DNA of 15,200 nt. Origin: Planctomycetota bacterium. Its GTDB lineage: Bacteria; Planctomycetota; UBA1135; UBA2386. Below, in pieces: positions 1-7,297 of the stretch. The position numbers and the translations under genes were made by a program. The stretch's first letter is position 1; each line of letters starts with the position of its first letter. The notes under the pieces were generated by a model. It did no database searches, was not told the DNA's origin, and saw nothing but the letters and a program-made list of their open reading frames with translations. The stretch lies in the NCBI GenBank assembly GCA_016793305.1, contig JAEUHU010000041.1, positions 1 through 15,200 on the forward strand, in the 5' to 3' direction.

Positions 1-141
1 CTTCGTCGGTGCCAGCACGCAGTCGAGGCGACGGAGCACCGTGAACGGCAGGATCACCTTGCCGTAGTCCGACTGCTTGTAGTCGCCACGGAGCAGGTCG
101 GCGACCGACCACAAGAAGGCAGAGAGGTTGGACTCGGTCAT
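1..141 (-). CDS. hsdM: Type I restriction-modification DNA methylase, N-terminal fragment (HsdM)
   Basis: Only the first 47 codons lie in the window; the gene runs off the left edge. The translation begins [19 protein letters not shown] and continues through [21 protein letters not shown]. This matches the N-terminal helical domain (HsdM_N) of type I modification subunits, which precedes the N6-adenine methylase domain. In this family HsdM and the specificity subunit HsdS form the methyltransferase, and HsdR adds restriction. The ATG at 141 is chosen because the family-typical sequence starts there; no Shine-Dalgarno sequence is visible before it. It lies 41 bases downstream of a same-strand methyltransferase gene and could be read through from it. 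The catalytic motifs, HsdS and HsdR are outside the window, so whether the system is complete cannot be judged. A related class I adenine methylase with the same N-domain is the main alternative. Confidence 0.88.
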   Translation of the reverse strand, partial: MTESNLSAFLWSVADLLRGDYKQSDYGKVILPFTVLRRLDCVLAPTK

Positions 142-182
142 CGGCGACGGGGCGACTTCGCGAACGGGGACGGTGGGCGATG

Positions 183-824
183 CTAGCGACCTCGTTCGCC
201 ACGTCGACCACGCTCCACCACCTTGCGGAACGCGCGCACACCGTCGAGCTGGCCGTAGAGCACCAGCACCGCCCCGTCCCCCGCGTGCCGATCGAACAGC
301 CGCCGGTACAACCCTTCCTCCTCCGGCCACGGATACGCGAACACCACCTCGAACTCGTCGAGGTCGCGCTCGAGCCGGTCGTAGGCGTCGTCGCTCTGCA
401 ACACCGTGCGCGTCGACAGCTCGGCGCGGTCGAGCAGGCGATCGCTGCCGGGTGGCACGAAGCTGCCGGCGACGAACGGCACGCGCACGCCGTGCCGCGC
501 CGCCAGCGCTCGGGCTTCGGCGACCATCGCTTCGTCCCACTCGATGCCGTGCGCGTCGTAGCCGAGCCGCGAAGCCGCGACCGCGACGATGCCGAGCCCG
601 CTGCCCCACTCGAGGAAGCGCACGAGGCCCGGTTCCTGCGCGCGCAGCGTGCTCAGGCAACGCAGCACCAGTTCGTGGTCGCTCGGGATCGCGCCGTGGC
701 CGGGCGGCAGGTCGGGGCGCGCGAAGTGCGCGGCGAGACGCTGCCGGCCGTCGGCGAGCACCGCGGCGACGCGCTCCTGCAGCAGCGCCGGATCCGGCGC
801 CAACGACAGCGCGCGCAGCGTCAT
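183..824 (-). CDS. Class I SAM-dependent methyltransferase, substrate unknown
   Basis: This 213-residue protein has a Rossmann-type methyltransferase core. Motif I is EWGSGLGI at residues 72-79 (the acidic-GxGxG loop that binds S-adenosylmethionine), and an acidic residue, E95 in HGIEWDEAM, ends the second strand to bind the ribose. A later strand, [11 protein letters not shown] (about 160-170), sits where the motif IV active-site strand is expected. About 45 residues precede the core and may form a substrate cap. The substrate cannot be inferred. The ATG at 824 overlaps the stop of the upstream lipoprotein gene in an ATGA arrangement, which implies translational coupling. The hsdM gene follows after 41 bases on the same strand. 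The FAYPWP motif differs from the NPPY or DPPY of nucleic-acid amino-methylases, so a DNA methylase role is not supported despite that neighbour. Confidence 0.85.
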   Translation of the reverse strand: MTLRALSLAPDPALLQERVAAVLADGRQRLAAHFARPDLPPGHGAIPSDHELVLRCLSTLRAQEPGLVRFLEWGSGLGIVAVAASRLGYDAHGIEWDEAMVAEARALAARHGVRVPFVAGSFVPPGSDRLLDRAELSTRTVLQSDDAYDRLERDLDEFEVVFAYPWPEEEGLYRRLFDRHAGDGAVLVLYGQLDGVRAFRKVVERGRRGERGR

Positions 825-2719
825 CGCATCGGCGCGCGCGGCGCGTCGTTCGAGGCTTCGCGCGGCGCCTGGCTCGCGGCTTCGGCTTGGACTTCGGGCA
901 CCTTCGCGAGCACCCGGTGCCCCGGGGCGCAGTAGGCGTAGAAGCGACCGTCCGGTGAGAAGCCGTGCACGAACCGCCGGTTGGCGTCGTGGCACATGCC
1001 GAGGGTGCGGGTCGTGCGGAACGTGATGCCGACGAACCCGGCGACGGCGCCGTGCCCACCGCCCTGCCGCGGCCGCGCCATCATCTGGCCGAACGCGACC
1101 TCGTCCCACGCGAGTCCGTCGTCCTCGCCCGTGCGCCAGCGCGCCTGCCGCGAAAACTCCTTCGGCAACGGCGGCAGCGGCTGCTCGCGCCAGGTGCCGT
1201 CGTCGCCCCGTTGCCACAGCGCGTCGGCCGCCGACGGAACCTCGCGGTTCTCCGGCCAGCGCACGACGCAGCGATCGCCGGCCGCGCTGCCGAGCAACCA
1301 GCCCAACGGAGGATGCCGCCGGACCTGCAGGTCCTGCTGCTTCCCGTCGCTCCGCTGGACCGACATCACCTCGAACGTCGCGGCCCGCACCGCTTCGCGA
1401 CGGACCGTCGCCGGGTCGGTGAAGGTCCAGCGCTCGACCTCGGCCCCGGCGAAGCCGACGAAGACCGAGCGTTCGCCCGCCGGTTCGATCGCCAGAACCG
1501 CATTGGCCCCGGTGGCGGACCCTCGGATCGCGGCGGTCGCAGGGCGCTCCTCCCCGACGGTCGCCTTCGTGCAGTCGAAGCACTCGACCACGGCCCCACG
1601 CGCGACCAGCAGCGTCCCCGCATCGAGGAAGTGCAGCGCGCGCACTTCGGCCCGTTCGCCGAGCAGCCGACACGGCACGCTCGGATCCGCGCGGTGCAGG
1701 TCGCGCAGTTCGACCACGCCGTGCGAGCCCGGCAAGGCGAGCCAGCGCCCATCCGGCGAGTACGCGAGGCCGGTGCCTTCGTCGGTGAAGCCGAGGAACG
1801 CCGCTGCACCATGGGCCGCGAACTCGGACCGCTGCCCTCGCGCGGTCGCCAGCAGTTCGAGTTCGAGGCGACGCTCGGGGCGATCGGCCTGCTGGGCGAC
1901 CAGTCGCACGATGCCCGCCACCGCGGCGGTCGGGCCGTGCGGCTCGGCGACAGCCACCGACAGGCGGACCAGCAGCGAGTCGTTGAGGAACAGGTCGAAC
2001 GGCTGGTCGAACTGGGCTGCGAGCGGCCCTTCCCCGCGACCCGCGGGCACCGTCGCCTGGTTGCAGTCGGTGCGCAGCGTGAGTTCCTGGCGCCACAGCA
2101 ACCGCACGTCCCACGGGATGCTGGCCACCTCGCGCAAGAGACGCTGCAGGATCGGGTCGTTGGCCAGCAGGTTCGCGATCTCGGCCAACTGCGACTGCAC
2201 CAGCAGCTGCCGGACGCTCTCGCCGGCGCGCGAACGGGCCACGCTCTCGACGAAGCTCGAACCGAGGAACACGTCCATCGAGTCGAGGTGCGACGTGGCG
2301 AGCGGCGCACCGTCGGCGCCGAACAGCGCGAGGTCGAGACCGACCGCGCGCGTCGGCCGCTCCAGCACCACGCGCCCCGTGGCGTCGCGCATGGTCGCGA
2401 ACTTCGTCGACAGCTCGCGATCGTCCTGCCGCACCAGAAGACGCAGCAGGTGGCGCTCGATCGGCCGATCGGGGTCGTGCACGGTGATCCCGAACAACAG
2501 CTGGTCGCCGTCGCGCAGTTGCCGTTCGCCTGCGAGGTCGAAGCCGCGCAGCAGTGCGGCCGCCCCGGGAAAGTCGCGGTCCCGGTTCGCGGCCGACGCT
2601 TCCGCGTCCGCAGGAATCAGCGGCGCCACCTCGGGCACGTCCTCGGGTCGCACGGCCGAACACGCGGTGAGCAAGCCGATCGTCGACCACCGGGCGAGCC
2701 TCGTCAGGGCGTTCCTCAT
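821..2719 (-). CDS. Putative lipoprotein with WD40/beta-propeller-like segments
   Basis: This 632-residue protein starts with a short basic region and a hydrophobic stretch ending in the lipobox LLTAC, with the lipidated cysteine at residue 20. It is therefore probably exported and membrane-anchored. The middle and C-terminal parts hold blade-like sequences such as [14 protein letters not shown] (about 317-330) and, near the C-terminus, [15 protein letters not shown]. The SPDGR turn is typical of WD40 and related propellers. The N-terminal 300 residues match nothing I recognise. An in-frame start exists at 2917, but it would bury the signal peptide behind 66 arginine- and proline-rich residues and overlap the divergent kinase gene, so the ATG at 2719 is preferred. 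A TATCGT hexamer ends 7 bases before it. It is the first gene of the run with the methyltransferase and is divergent from the kinase. Function is unknown. Confidence 0.8.
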   Translation of the reverse strand: MRNALTRLARWSTIGLLTACSAVRPEDVPEVAPLIPADAEASAANRDRDFPGAAALLRGFDLAGERQLRDGDQLLFGITVHDPDRPIERHLLRLLVRQDDRELSTKFATMRDATGRVVLERPTRAVGLDLALFGADGAPLATSHLDSMDVFLGSSFVESVARSRAGESVRQLLVQSQLAEIANLLANDPILQRLLREVASIPWDVRLLWRQELTLRTDCNQATVPAGRGEGPLAAQFDQPFDLFLNDSLLVRLSVAVAEPHGPTAAVAGIVRLVAQQADRPERRLELELLATARGQRSEFAAHGAAAFLGFTDEGTGLAYSPDGRWLALPGSHGVVELRDLHRADPSVPCRLLGERAEVRALHFLDAGTLLVARGAVVECFDCTKATVGEERPATAAIRGSATGANAVLAIEPAGERSVFVGFAGAEVERWTFTDPATVRREAVRAATFEVMSVQRSDGKQQDLQVRRHPPLGWLLGSAAGDRCVVRWPENREVPSAADALWQRGDDGTWREQPLPPLPKEFSRQARWRTGEDDGLAWDEVAFGQMMARPRQGGGHGAVAGFVGITFRTTRTLGMCHDANRRFVHGFSPDGRFYAYCAPGHRVLAKVPEVQAEAASQAPREASNDAPRAPMR

Positions 2720-2726
2720 CGCCACG

Positions 2727-2732
2727 ACGATA
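2727..2732 (-). promoter_or_regulatory. Possible -10 element (TATCGT) of a leaderless transcript
   Basis: Read on the minus strand, TATCGT ends 7 bases before the ATG at 2719. It matches the TANNNT pattern of bacterial -10 elements at the spacing expected when transcription begins at the start codon. No Shine-Dalgarno sequence and no convincing -35 element are seen. The assignment rests on position and on the same arrangement at other starts in the window. Confidence 0.45.
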
Positions 2733-2804
2733 CGGACCGGCGACCGAGGCCGCGACGGCGGCCGGCCGACGGATTCGGCGCTCGCCGGAGCCGCACCCCT
2801 CTGC

Positions 2805-2810
2805 CATACT
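2805..2810 (+). promoter_or_regulatory. Weak -10-like element upstream of the kinase gene
   Basis: CATACT, preceded by TGC (an extended -10 pattern, TGN), lies 39 bases before the GTG at 2850. It matches four of six positions of TATAAT. A hexamer 17 bases upstream matches the -35 consensus poorly. It would give a leader of roughly 30 bases. It is the best candidate in the 130-base divergent gap between the lipoprotein and kinase genes. Confidence 0.3.
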
Positions 2811-2849
2811 GCGGGCCCCCTCGAACGCCCCGGAACCAAGACAAGCCCT

Positions 2850-5426
2850 GTGCGACTCACCGTCGAGAACGGTCCGCTGGCCGGCACCACCATCCCCCTC
2901 GATCGCGACCAGCCCACCTACCTAGGCAGCGGTGCCGACTGCGCGCTGCGCATCCAGGAGCCGGGTGTCGCCGACCGGATGGCGGTGGTGAAGGCCCTGC
3001 GCGACCAGGGATTCGGCCTGAAGGCGCTGCAGTTCGGCGTGCGGGTGAACGGCGAGAGCGTCGAGGCCTCGCCGCTCAAGGACGGCGACGTCGTCGAGAT
3101 CGGCACCACGCGCATCGCCTTCGGCGAGCTCCAGCAGCGCGGCGTGCCGAAGATCCCCGGCTACCGGATCCTCGGCGAGCTCGGCCGCGGCGGCATGGGC
3201 ATGGTCTACCGCGCCGAGCAGACCAGCCTGCACCGGCAGGTGGCGCTGAAGGTGCTGTCCGGCGAGCGCACCAGGGACCCGGCGTTCGTCGCCAAGTTCG
3301 TCGCCGAGGCGCGCGCCGCGGCGAAGCTGCAGCATCCGAACGTCGTGCAGGTGTTCGACGTCGACCACGACGGCGAGATCTACTTCTTCGCGATGGAGGT
3401 CATGCAGGGCTCGCTCGAAGGCTGGCTCAAGCAGAACGGAGCGATGCCGGTCGAGCGCGCGATGCAGGTCGTCAGCGACGCCGCCAGCGGCCTCGCCTAC
3501 GCCGAGTCGCTCGGCATCGTGCACCGCGACATCAAGCCCGACAACCTGATGCTCGACCAGCACGGGGCGGTGAAGATCGCCGACCTCGGCCTCGCCAGCA
3601 CCGTCGAGGAGACCGAGGACAAGGCGGTCGGCACGCCGCACTTCATGGCGCCCGAGCAGGTGCTGCGCAAGGCGATCGACCACCGCACCGACCTCTACGC
3701 GCTCGGCTGCACGTTCTATCGCCTGGTCACCGGCAAGACGCCGTTCCGCGGCCAGACGGTCAAGGACATCCTGCGCGCGCAGGTCAAGGACGACCCCGAA
3801 CCGGCCAACAAGGCGAACCCGCAGGTGCCGGCCGAGGTCGCGGCGATCATCGGCAAGCTGATGCAGAAGGCGCCCGAGCAGCGCTACCAGACCGCCAACG
3901 ACCTGCTCGAGGACCTCGCCGCCCAGCTGCAGCCGCCGGCGAAGAAGGGGCTGTGGATCGGCCTCGCGGTGGTCGCCGGCCTCGTCGCCAGCGGTGCCGT
4001 CGGTTGGGCGCTCACGCGGCCGAAGGAGATCGTCACGGTCGAACGACCGCGCTACGACGATCCCGAGAAGCAGCGGCTGTCCGACGAGAACCTGCTGCTG
4101 AAGGCCGACCAGAAGCAGGATCGCGCCAAGATCGCGCTGCTCGAGGCACGGCTGGTCGCCGACGCTCCCGCACGCATCGCCGCCCTCGAGGCCGTGGCCA
4201 CCCAGTTCGCAGGGACCGCGGCCGCCGACGAAGGCAAGCGTCTCGCCGATGCCGAAAGGCAGGCCGCCGCGGCGCAGGCCTCAGCCACCGCCCAGCTCGC
4301 GGAGCGGCGCCAGGCGTTCCTGAGCAGCGTGCAGCAAGGACTGAACAAGCAGCTCGCCGCGGGCCAGTTCCGGGCCGCGCTGCAGTCGCTTACCAGCCCG
4401 CCTCCCGAGGATCTGCGCGGCGACCGTGAGGTCGGCGAGGCACTCGTCAAGTTGCAGAACGACGTCGAAGGCGCGGCGCGCACGGCCCTGGCCGAGCTCG
4501 GCACCGCGGTCGAGAAGGCCCGCAGCGCCGGCGACGAAGCGGCCCTGCAGAACGCGATGCCGGCCCTCGAGGACGCGCTGGCCAAGGCCGACCGCTGGCC
4601 GTTGTCGCTCGCCGGCGAGCTCGAGCAGCAGCGCGCGAAGATCGAGGCCGGCAAGGCCGCACTGGTCACGCTGCGGCTCGATCGCACCGAGTCGGTGTGG
4701 CGCCAGTACGCGACCATGCTCGGCGGCGAGGACGGCGTGCTGCCCCGGCTGCGCGCCCTGGACTTCCGCGCCGCGGCAGCGAGCGCCGAGCGCTTCGCCG
4801 CCAGCGCGGCCGAGTCGCCGGCCGGCTTGCGCGCGAAGGCCATGCAGGGCCTGTTGCTCGGCGCGGCCACGTTCGCGAACGAGCTCGAACAGGCGATCGC
4901 CCAGAGCAAGGTCGCGTTGCCGATGGCTGGCACCGCGCCACTCACGCTGCACCGCTGGGACAAGGCCAGCGGCCAGTTCGTGCACGTCGACGACACCAAG
5001 AAGCCGGCGAAGGAGACCTCGGTGGCGCTCGCCGACCTGTCGCTCGAGCAGTGGCTTGCCCTCGCCGAACAGGTGACGCCGTCCGCCGCGCTCGGCCGCG
5101 AGAGCTTCGTCGGCCTGCTGGCACTGGCGCAGCACGTCGACGCGGCGCGTGCCTACCTGACGCGGCTGCGCGCCGACGACGACCTCAGCGGCACCGGTGC
5201 GGGCCGTTTCCCGGTGCGCTCGGTGGTGTTCGAGATCCTGTTGCGGCGGCTCGGCAACGAGGACCAGCCGGCGACCAGTGCGCTGCGCGCCGAACTGCGC
5301 GCCGGCCAGCTGCTGTCGGCCGGCCTCTCGGCCCTGTCCGAACGGCGGTCGCAGGTGGCGGCAGCACGGCTCGAGCAGCTGCTGCAGGAACACCCGCACA
5401 GCTTCGTGGTGTCGCTGCTGCCGTGA
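2850..5426 (+). CDS. Membrane-anchored Ser/Thr protein kinase with N-terminal FHA-like domain
   Basis: This is a predicted 858-residue kinase. Residues 1-95 resemble an FHA domain (GPLAG, then VRVNGE, then LKDGDVVEIG), but the usual phosphothreonine contacts are changed. Residues 105-360 are a Hanks-type kinase: glycine loop GRGGMGMV (112-119), lysine K134 in VALK, helix-C glutamate near 153, catalytic loop HRDIKPDN (225-232, D227), metal-binding D245 in a DLG version of DFG, and APE at 267-269. All catalytic residues are present, so it should be active. One membrane helix (about 367-389) leads to some 470 alanine-, leucine- and glutamate-rich residues that look helical, partly coiled coil, and may sense signals outside the membrane. 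The GTG at 2850 is chosen because the FHA-like sequence begins there and no other start codon lies just upstream. The DUF167 gene overlaps the stop by 4 bases. Confidence 0.92.
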   Translation: MRLTVENGPLAGTTIPLDRDQPTYLGSGADCALRIQEPGVADRMAVVKALRDQGFGLKALQFGVRVNGESVEASPLKDGDVVEIGTTRIAFGELQQRGVPKIPGYRILGELGRGGMGMVYRAEQTSLHRQVALKVLSGERTRDPAFVAKFVAEARAAAKLQHPNVVQVFDVDHDGEIYFFAMEVMQGSLEGWLKQNGAMPVERAMQVVSDAASGLAYAESLGIVHRDIKPDNLMLDQHGAVKIADLGLASTVEETEDKAVGTPHFMAPEQVLRKAIDHRTDLYALGCTFYRLVTGKTPFRGQTVKDILRAQVKDDPEPANKANPQVPAEVAAIIGKLMQKAPEQRYQTANDLLEDLAAQLQPPAKKGLWIGLAVVAGLVASGAVGWALTRPKEIVTVERPRYDDPEKQRLSDENLLLKADQKQDRAKIALLEARLVADAPARIAALEAVATQFAGTAAADEGKRLADAERQAAAAQASATAQLAERRQAFLSSVQQGLNKQLAAGQFRAALQSLTSPPPEDLRGDREVGEALVKLQNDVEGAARTALAELGTAVEKARSAGDEAALQNAMPALEDALAKADRWPLSLAGELEQQRAKIEAGKAALVTLRLDRTESVWRQYATMLGGEDGVLPRLRALDFRAAAASAERFAASAAESPAGLRAKAMQGLLLGAATFANELEQAIAQSKVALPMAGTAPLTLHRWDKASGQFVHVDDTKKPAKETSVALADLSLEQWLALAEQVTPSAALGRESFVGLLALAQHVDAARAYLTRLRADDDLSGTGAGRFPVRSVVFEILLRRLGNEDQPATSALRAELRAGQLLSAGLSALSERRSQVAAARLEQLLQEHPHSFVVSLLP

Positions 5427-5713
5427 GCCTCGTGCTGCGCGAAGTCGACGGCGCGGTGCAGTTCGCAGTGAAGGCCGTGCCGGGCGCGTCGCGCGATCGC
5501 ATCGTCGGCCTGCTCGGCGACGCGCTGAAGGTGCAGGTCAGCGCCGCCCCCGAGGGCGGCAAGGCCAACGACCGGCTGTGTGAAGTGCTCGCCGAACGCC
5601 TCGGCGTGCCGAAGCACGCCGTGCAGGTGGTGCAGGGCCACGGCAACCCGCGCAAGGTGGTCGCGGTGCGCGGCCTGTCGGTCGACGCCGTGCGCGCGGC
5701 CTTCTGCAGCTAG
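5423..5713 (+). CDS. yggU: DUF167 / YggU family protein
   Basis: This 96-residue protein has the family's landmarks: VPGASRDRIVG near residues 19-29, the central APEGGKAND motif at 42-50 (usual form APP..GKAN) followed by RL, and QGHGNPRKVV at 71-80 (usual form G..sR.K.v). Length matches the family, which is about 100 residues. The biochemical role of DUF167 proteins is not well established, so none is given. The GTG start is placed at 5423, where GTGA overlaps the TGA of the kinase gene by 4 bases; the family-typical sequence begins directly after it. Translation is therefore probably coupled to the kinase. The gene converges on the polymerase gene, whose stop lies 116 bases downstream. Confidence 0.88.
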   Translation: MSLVLREVDGAVQFAVKAVPGASRDRIVGLLGDALKVQVSAAPEGGKANDRLCEVLAERLGVPKHAVQVVQGHGNPRKVVAVRGLSVDAVRAAFCS

Positions 5714-5794
5714 CGCACCCGTCGCAGCGGTCCGGATTCGTGCACCGCGCGATCGAGGTTCCGCACCGCGAGCCTCCGACCGCGGGCCCCCGAA

Positions 5795-5822
5795 GCCGAA
5801 GCACCCGACGCCGAAGCACCCG
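5795..5822 (+). repeat. Short tandem direct repeat in the gap between converging genes
   Basis: The 13-mer GCCGAAGCACCCG occurs at 5795-5807 and again at 5810-5822, a 15-base period, with a partial third unit (CCCGAAGC) just before. It lies in the 116-base gap between the DUF167 and polymerase genes. The rest of that gap shows nothing recognisable and no clear terminator. Confidence 0.6.
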
Positions 5823-5829
5823 CCCGAGC

Positions 5830-7086
5830 TCACTTCGTCAGCGACGGCGTGCGCAGCACGAAGCCGTGCTTGTGGTGCGGCAGCTGGCCGAGCAGCCCGG
5901 TCGCCGCCCCGACCACCAGCGCCCCGAAGCCGTGCTTCTTGCGCACCGCGTCGATCGCCGGGAACAAGGCCGCCTTCGCGGCGCTCGGGTCGACGAACAG
6001 CTGGCCCTGCCGGGCCCGCTCGGCCTCGAGCGACGACAGCGTCACGCCGACGAGGCGCACCAGCACGCGCCGCAGCAGCAGTTCGTCGAGCAGTTCGCCG
6101 GCGACGACCATCCAGCGATCGGTGCGATCCGTCGCCTCGGGCACGGTGCGGCTGCGTTCGCCGCTGGCGCCGTCGACGTGGTGCAGCCGCACCTGCAGCG
6201 TGCGCGCCGCGAGCCGCTGCGCGCGCAGTTCGGAGGTGGCACGGTCGAGCAGGTAGCCGAGCATCGAGCGCAGGAACGAACGCTGCTGCGAGCCGACCTC
6301 GGCGCTCGGCTCGAACGACGTCTCGCGCGAGATGCTGCGCAGCAGCGGCGTCTCGCGCACCGGCAGCCGGTCCTCGCCGCGGCAGTCGTGGTAGACCGCG
6401 ACGCCGCGCGCGCCGAACGACTGCCGCAGCAGTTCTTCGTCGAGCGTCCACAGCTCGCGCACGGTGCCGATGCCGACCTGCCGCAGCCAGGCCGCCATCT
6501 TCGGGCCGACGCCGGGCACCGCTTCGACCGGGAAGTCGGCCAGGAACGCGCGTTCGCCGCCGGCGGGCACCTCGACGATGCCGCCGGGCTTGGCGCGGAT
6601 CGTCGCCATGCGCGCCACGGTGCGCGAACTGCCGAGGCCCTGCGCGATCGACAGCCCGGTCTCGTTGCGCACCAACGTGCGCACCTGCTGGCAGAGCGCC
6701 TGCAGCGAGCGTTCCTCGGGCGTGCGCGTATCGCCGGCGAGGGCCTGTTCGACGCGCAGCGGCACGCCGGTCAGGTCGGCGTAGAAGTCGTCGAGCGAAC
6801 AGACCTCCACCACCGGCGTGAAGCGGCGCAGGATCTCGGCGACCCGCTGGCGGAAGCGTTCGGCCAGGCGCGCATCGCCCGGGCGAACCACCAGCTCGGG
6901 ACAGCGCCGCAGCGCCTCGCGCAGCGACATCGCCGTCTGCACGCCGCGCGCCTTGGCTTCGTAGGAGCGCGACGCCACCACGCCGGTTCCGACCGCGACC
7001 GGGCGCCCGATCAGCACCGGGTCGCGCAGTTGCTCGACGGAGGCGAGGAAGGCATCGATGTCGACGTGCAGGATGCGGCGGTCCAC
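5830..7086 (-). CDS. dinB: Y-family translesion DNA polymerase, DinB/Pol IV type
   Basis: This 418-residue protein follows the DinB layout. The N-terminal HVDIDAF motif (residues 7-13) gives the metal-binding D9 and the steric-gate F13. SYEAKARGVQTAM (41-53) is the conserved finger segment that contacts the incoming nucleotide. SLDDFYADLT (97-106) is the second catalytic motif, where the usual SIDE/SLDE reads SLDD. A helix-hairpin-helix segment VPGVGPKMAAWL lies at 190-201, followed by the little-finger region. QGQLF at 360-364 resembles the QxxLF beta-clamp binding motif near the C-terminus. The family performs error-prone synthesis past DNA damage. The start is a GTG; the sequence after it matches the family N-terminus immediately. 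A TAGGGT hexamer lies 6 bases before it. The gene is alone on its strand, with no ImuA, ImuC or LexA gene nearby. Confidence 0.92.
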   Translation of the reverse strand: MDRRILHVDIDAFLASVEQLRDPVLIGRPVAVGTGVVASRSYEAKARGVQTAMSLREALRRCPELVVRPGDARLAERFRQRVAEILRRFTPVVEVCSLDDFYADLTGVPLRVEQALAGDTRTPEERSLQALCQQVRTLVRNETGLSIAQGLGSSRTVARMATIRAKPGGIVEVPAGGERAFLADFPVEAVPGVGPKMAAWLRQVGIGTVRELWTLDEELLRQSFGARGVAVYHDCRGEDRLPVRETPLLRSISRETSFEPSAEVGSQQRSFLRSMLGYLLDRATSELRAQRLAARTLQVRLHHVDGASGERSRTVPEATDRTDRWMVVAGELLDELLLRRVLVRLVGVTLSSLEAERARQGQLFVDPSAAKAALFPAIDAVRKKHGFGALVVGAATGLLGQLPHHKHGFVLRTPSLTK

Positions 7087-7092
7087 GCCAAC

Positions 7093-7098
7093 ACCCTA
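7093..7098 (-). promoter_or_regulatory. Possible -10 element (TAGGGT) of a leaderless dinB transcript
   Basis: On the minus strand TAGGGT is followed by exactly 6 bases and then the GTG start at 7086. Spacing and lack of a Shine-Dalgarno sequence suggest transcription begins at or next to the start codon. A CTGGCG hexamer 17 bases upstream matches the -35 consensus at only three positions. Confidence 0.45.
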
Positions 7099-7148
7099 AC
7101 AGGTCACGAACACGACGCCAGACCGCCTGCATTCCGCCCGCGGCAGCC

Positions 7149-7253
7149 TTCTCCACATTCCTTTCCACAGCCTGGAGGACTTTCCCCAGCCAGTCCCCAA
7201 CGGAAGCTCCGTCGCCATCGGCGCCTGGCGCGTGCCCACAGCCCGCTTCCACA
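7149..7253 (+). promoter_or_regulatory. Cluster of DnaA-box-like CCACA motifs between dinB and the MATE gene
   Basis: The 211-base gap between the two divergent genes holds TTCTCCACA (7149-7157, one mismatch to TTATCCACA) and CTTTCCACA (7161-7169, two mismatches), 12 bases apart. Looser matches are GTGCCCACA (7232-7240) and GCTTCCACA (7245-7253). All are on the same strand. No AT-rich unwinding region or replication gene is nearby, so this is more likely a regulatory site or chance than an origin. Confidence 0.25.
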
Positions 7254-7297
7254 CCCTTGCGCGAACCTCCGCCGCCGCCACAGTGCCGCGCCCCACC

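Noticed and set aside
180..185. TAGCAT hexamer as a promoter for hsdM
   Set aside because: It contains the methyltransferase stop codon and lies 38 bases from the hsdM start, without a -35 element; read-through from upstream is as likely.
2720..2917. Upstream start at 2917 for the minus-strand lipoprotein
   Set aside because: It would overlap the kinase gene start and put 66 arginine- and proline-rich residues before a good signal peptide and lipobox.
965..4429. Very long open frames on the strand opposite or out of frame with the lipoprotein and kinase genes, up to more than 1,000 codons
   Set aside because: At this GC content stop codons are rare, so shadow frames run long. Their translations are arginine-, alanine- and proline-rich with no motifs, whereas the competing frames carry clear family signatures.
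5766..5785. CCGCG/CGCGG hairpin as a terminator after the DUF167 gene
   Set aside because: The stem is only 5 base pairs with a 10-base loop and no T-run, which is expected by chance at this GC content.
7149..7253. Replication origin
   Set aside because: No AT-rich unwinding region and no dnaA, dnaN or plasmid replication gene is near; the motifs match the DnaA box only partly.
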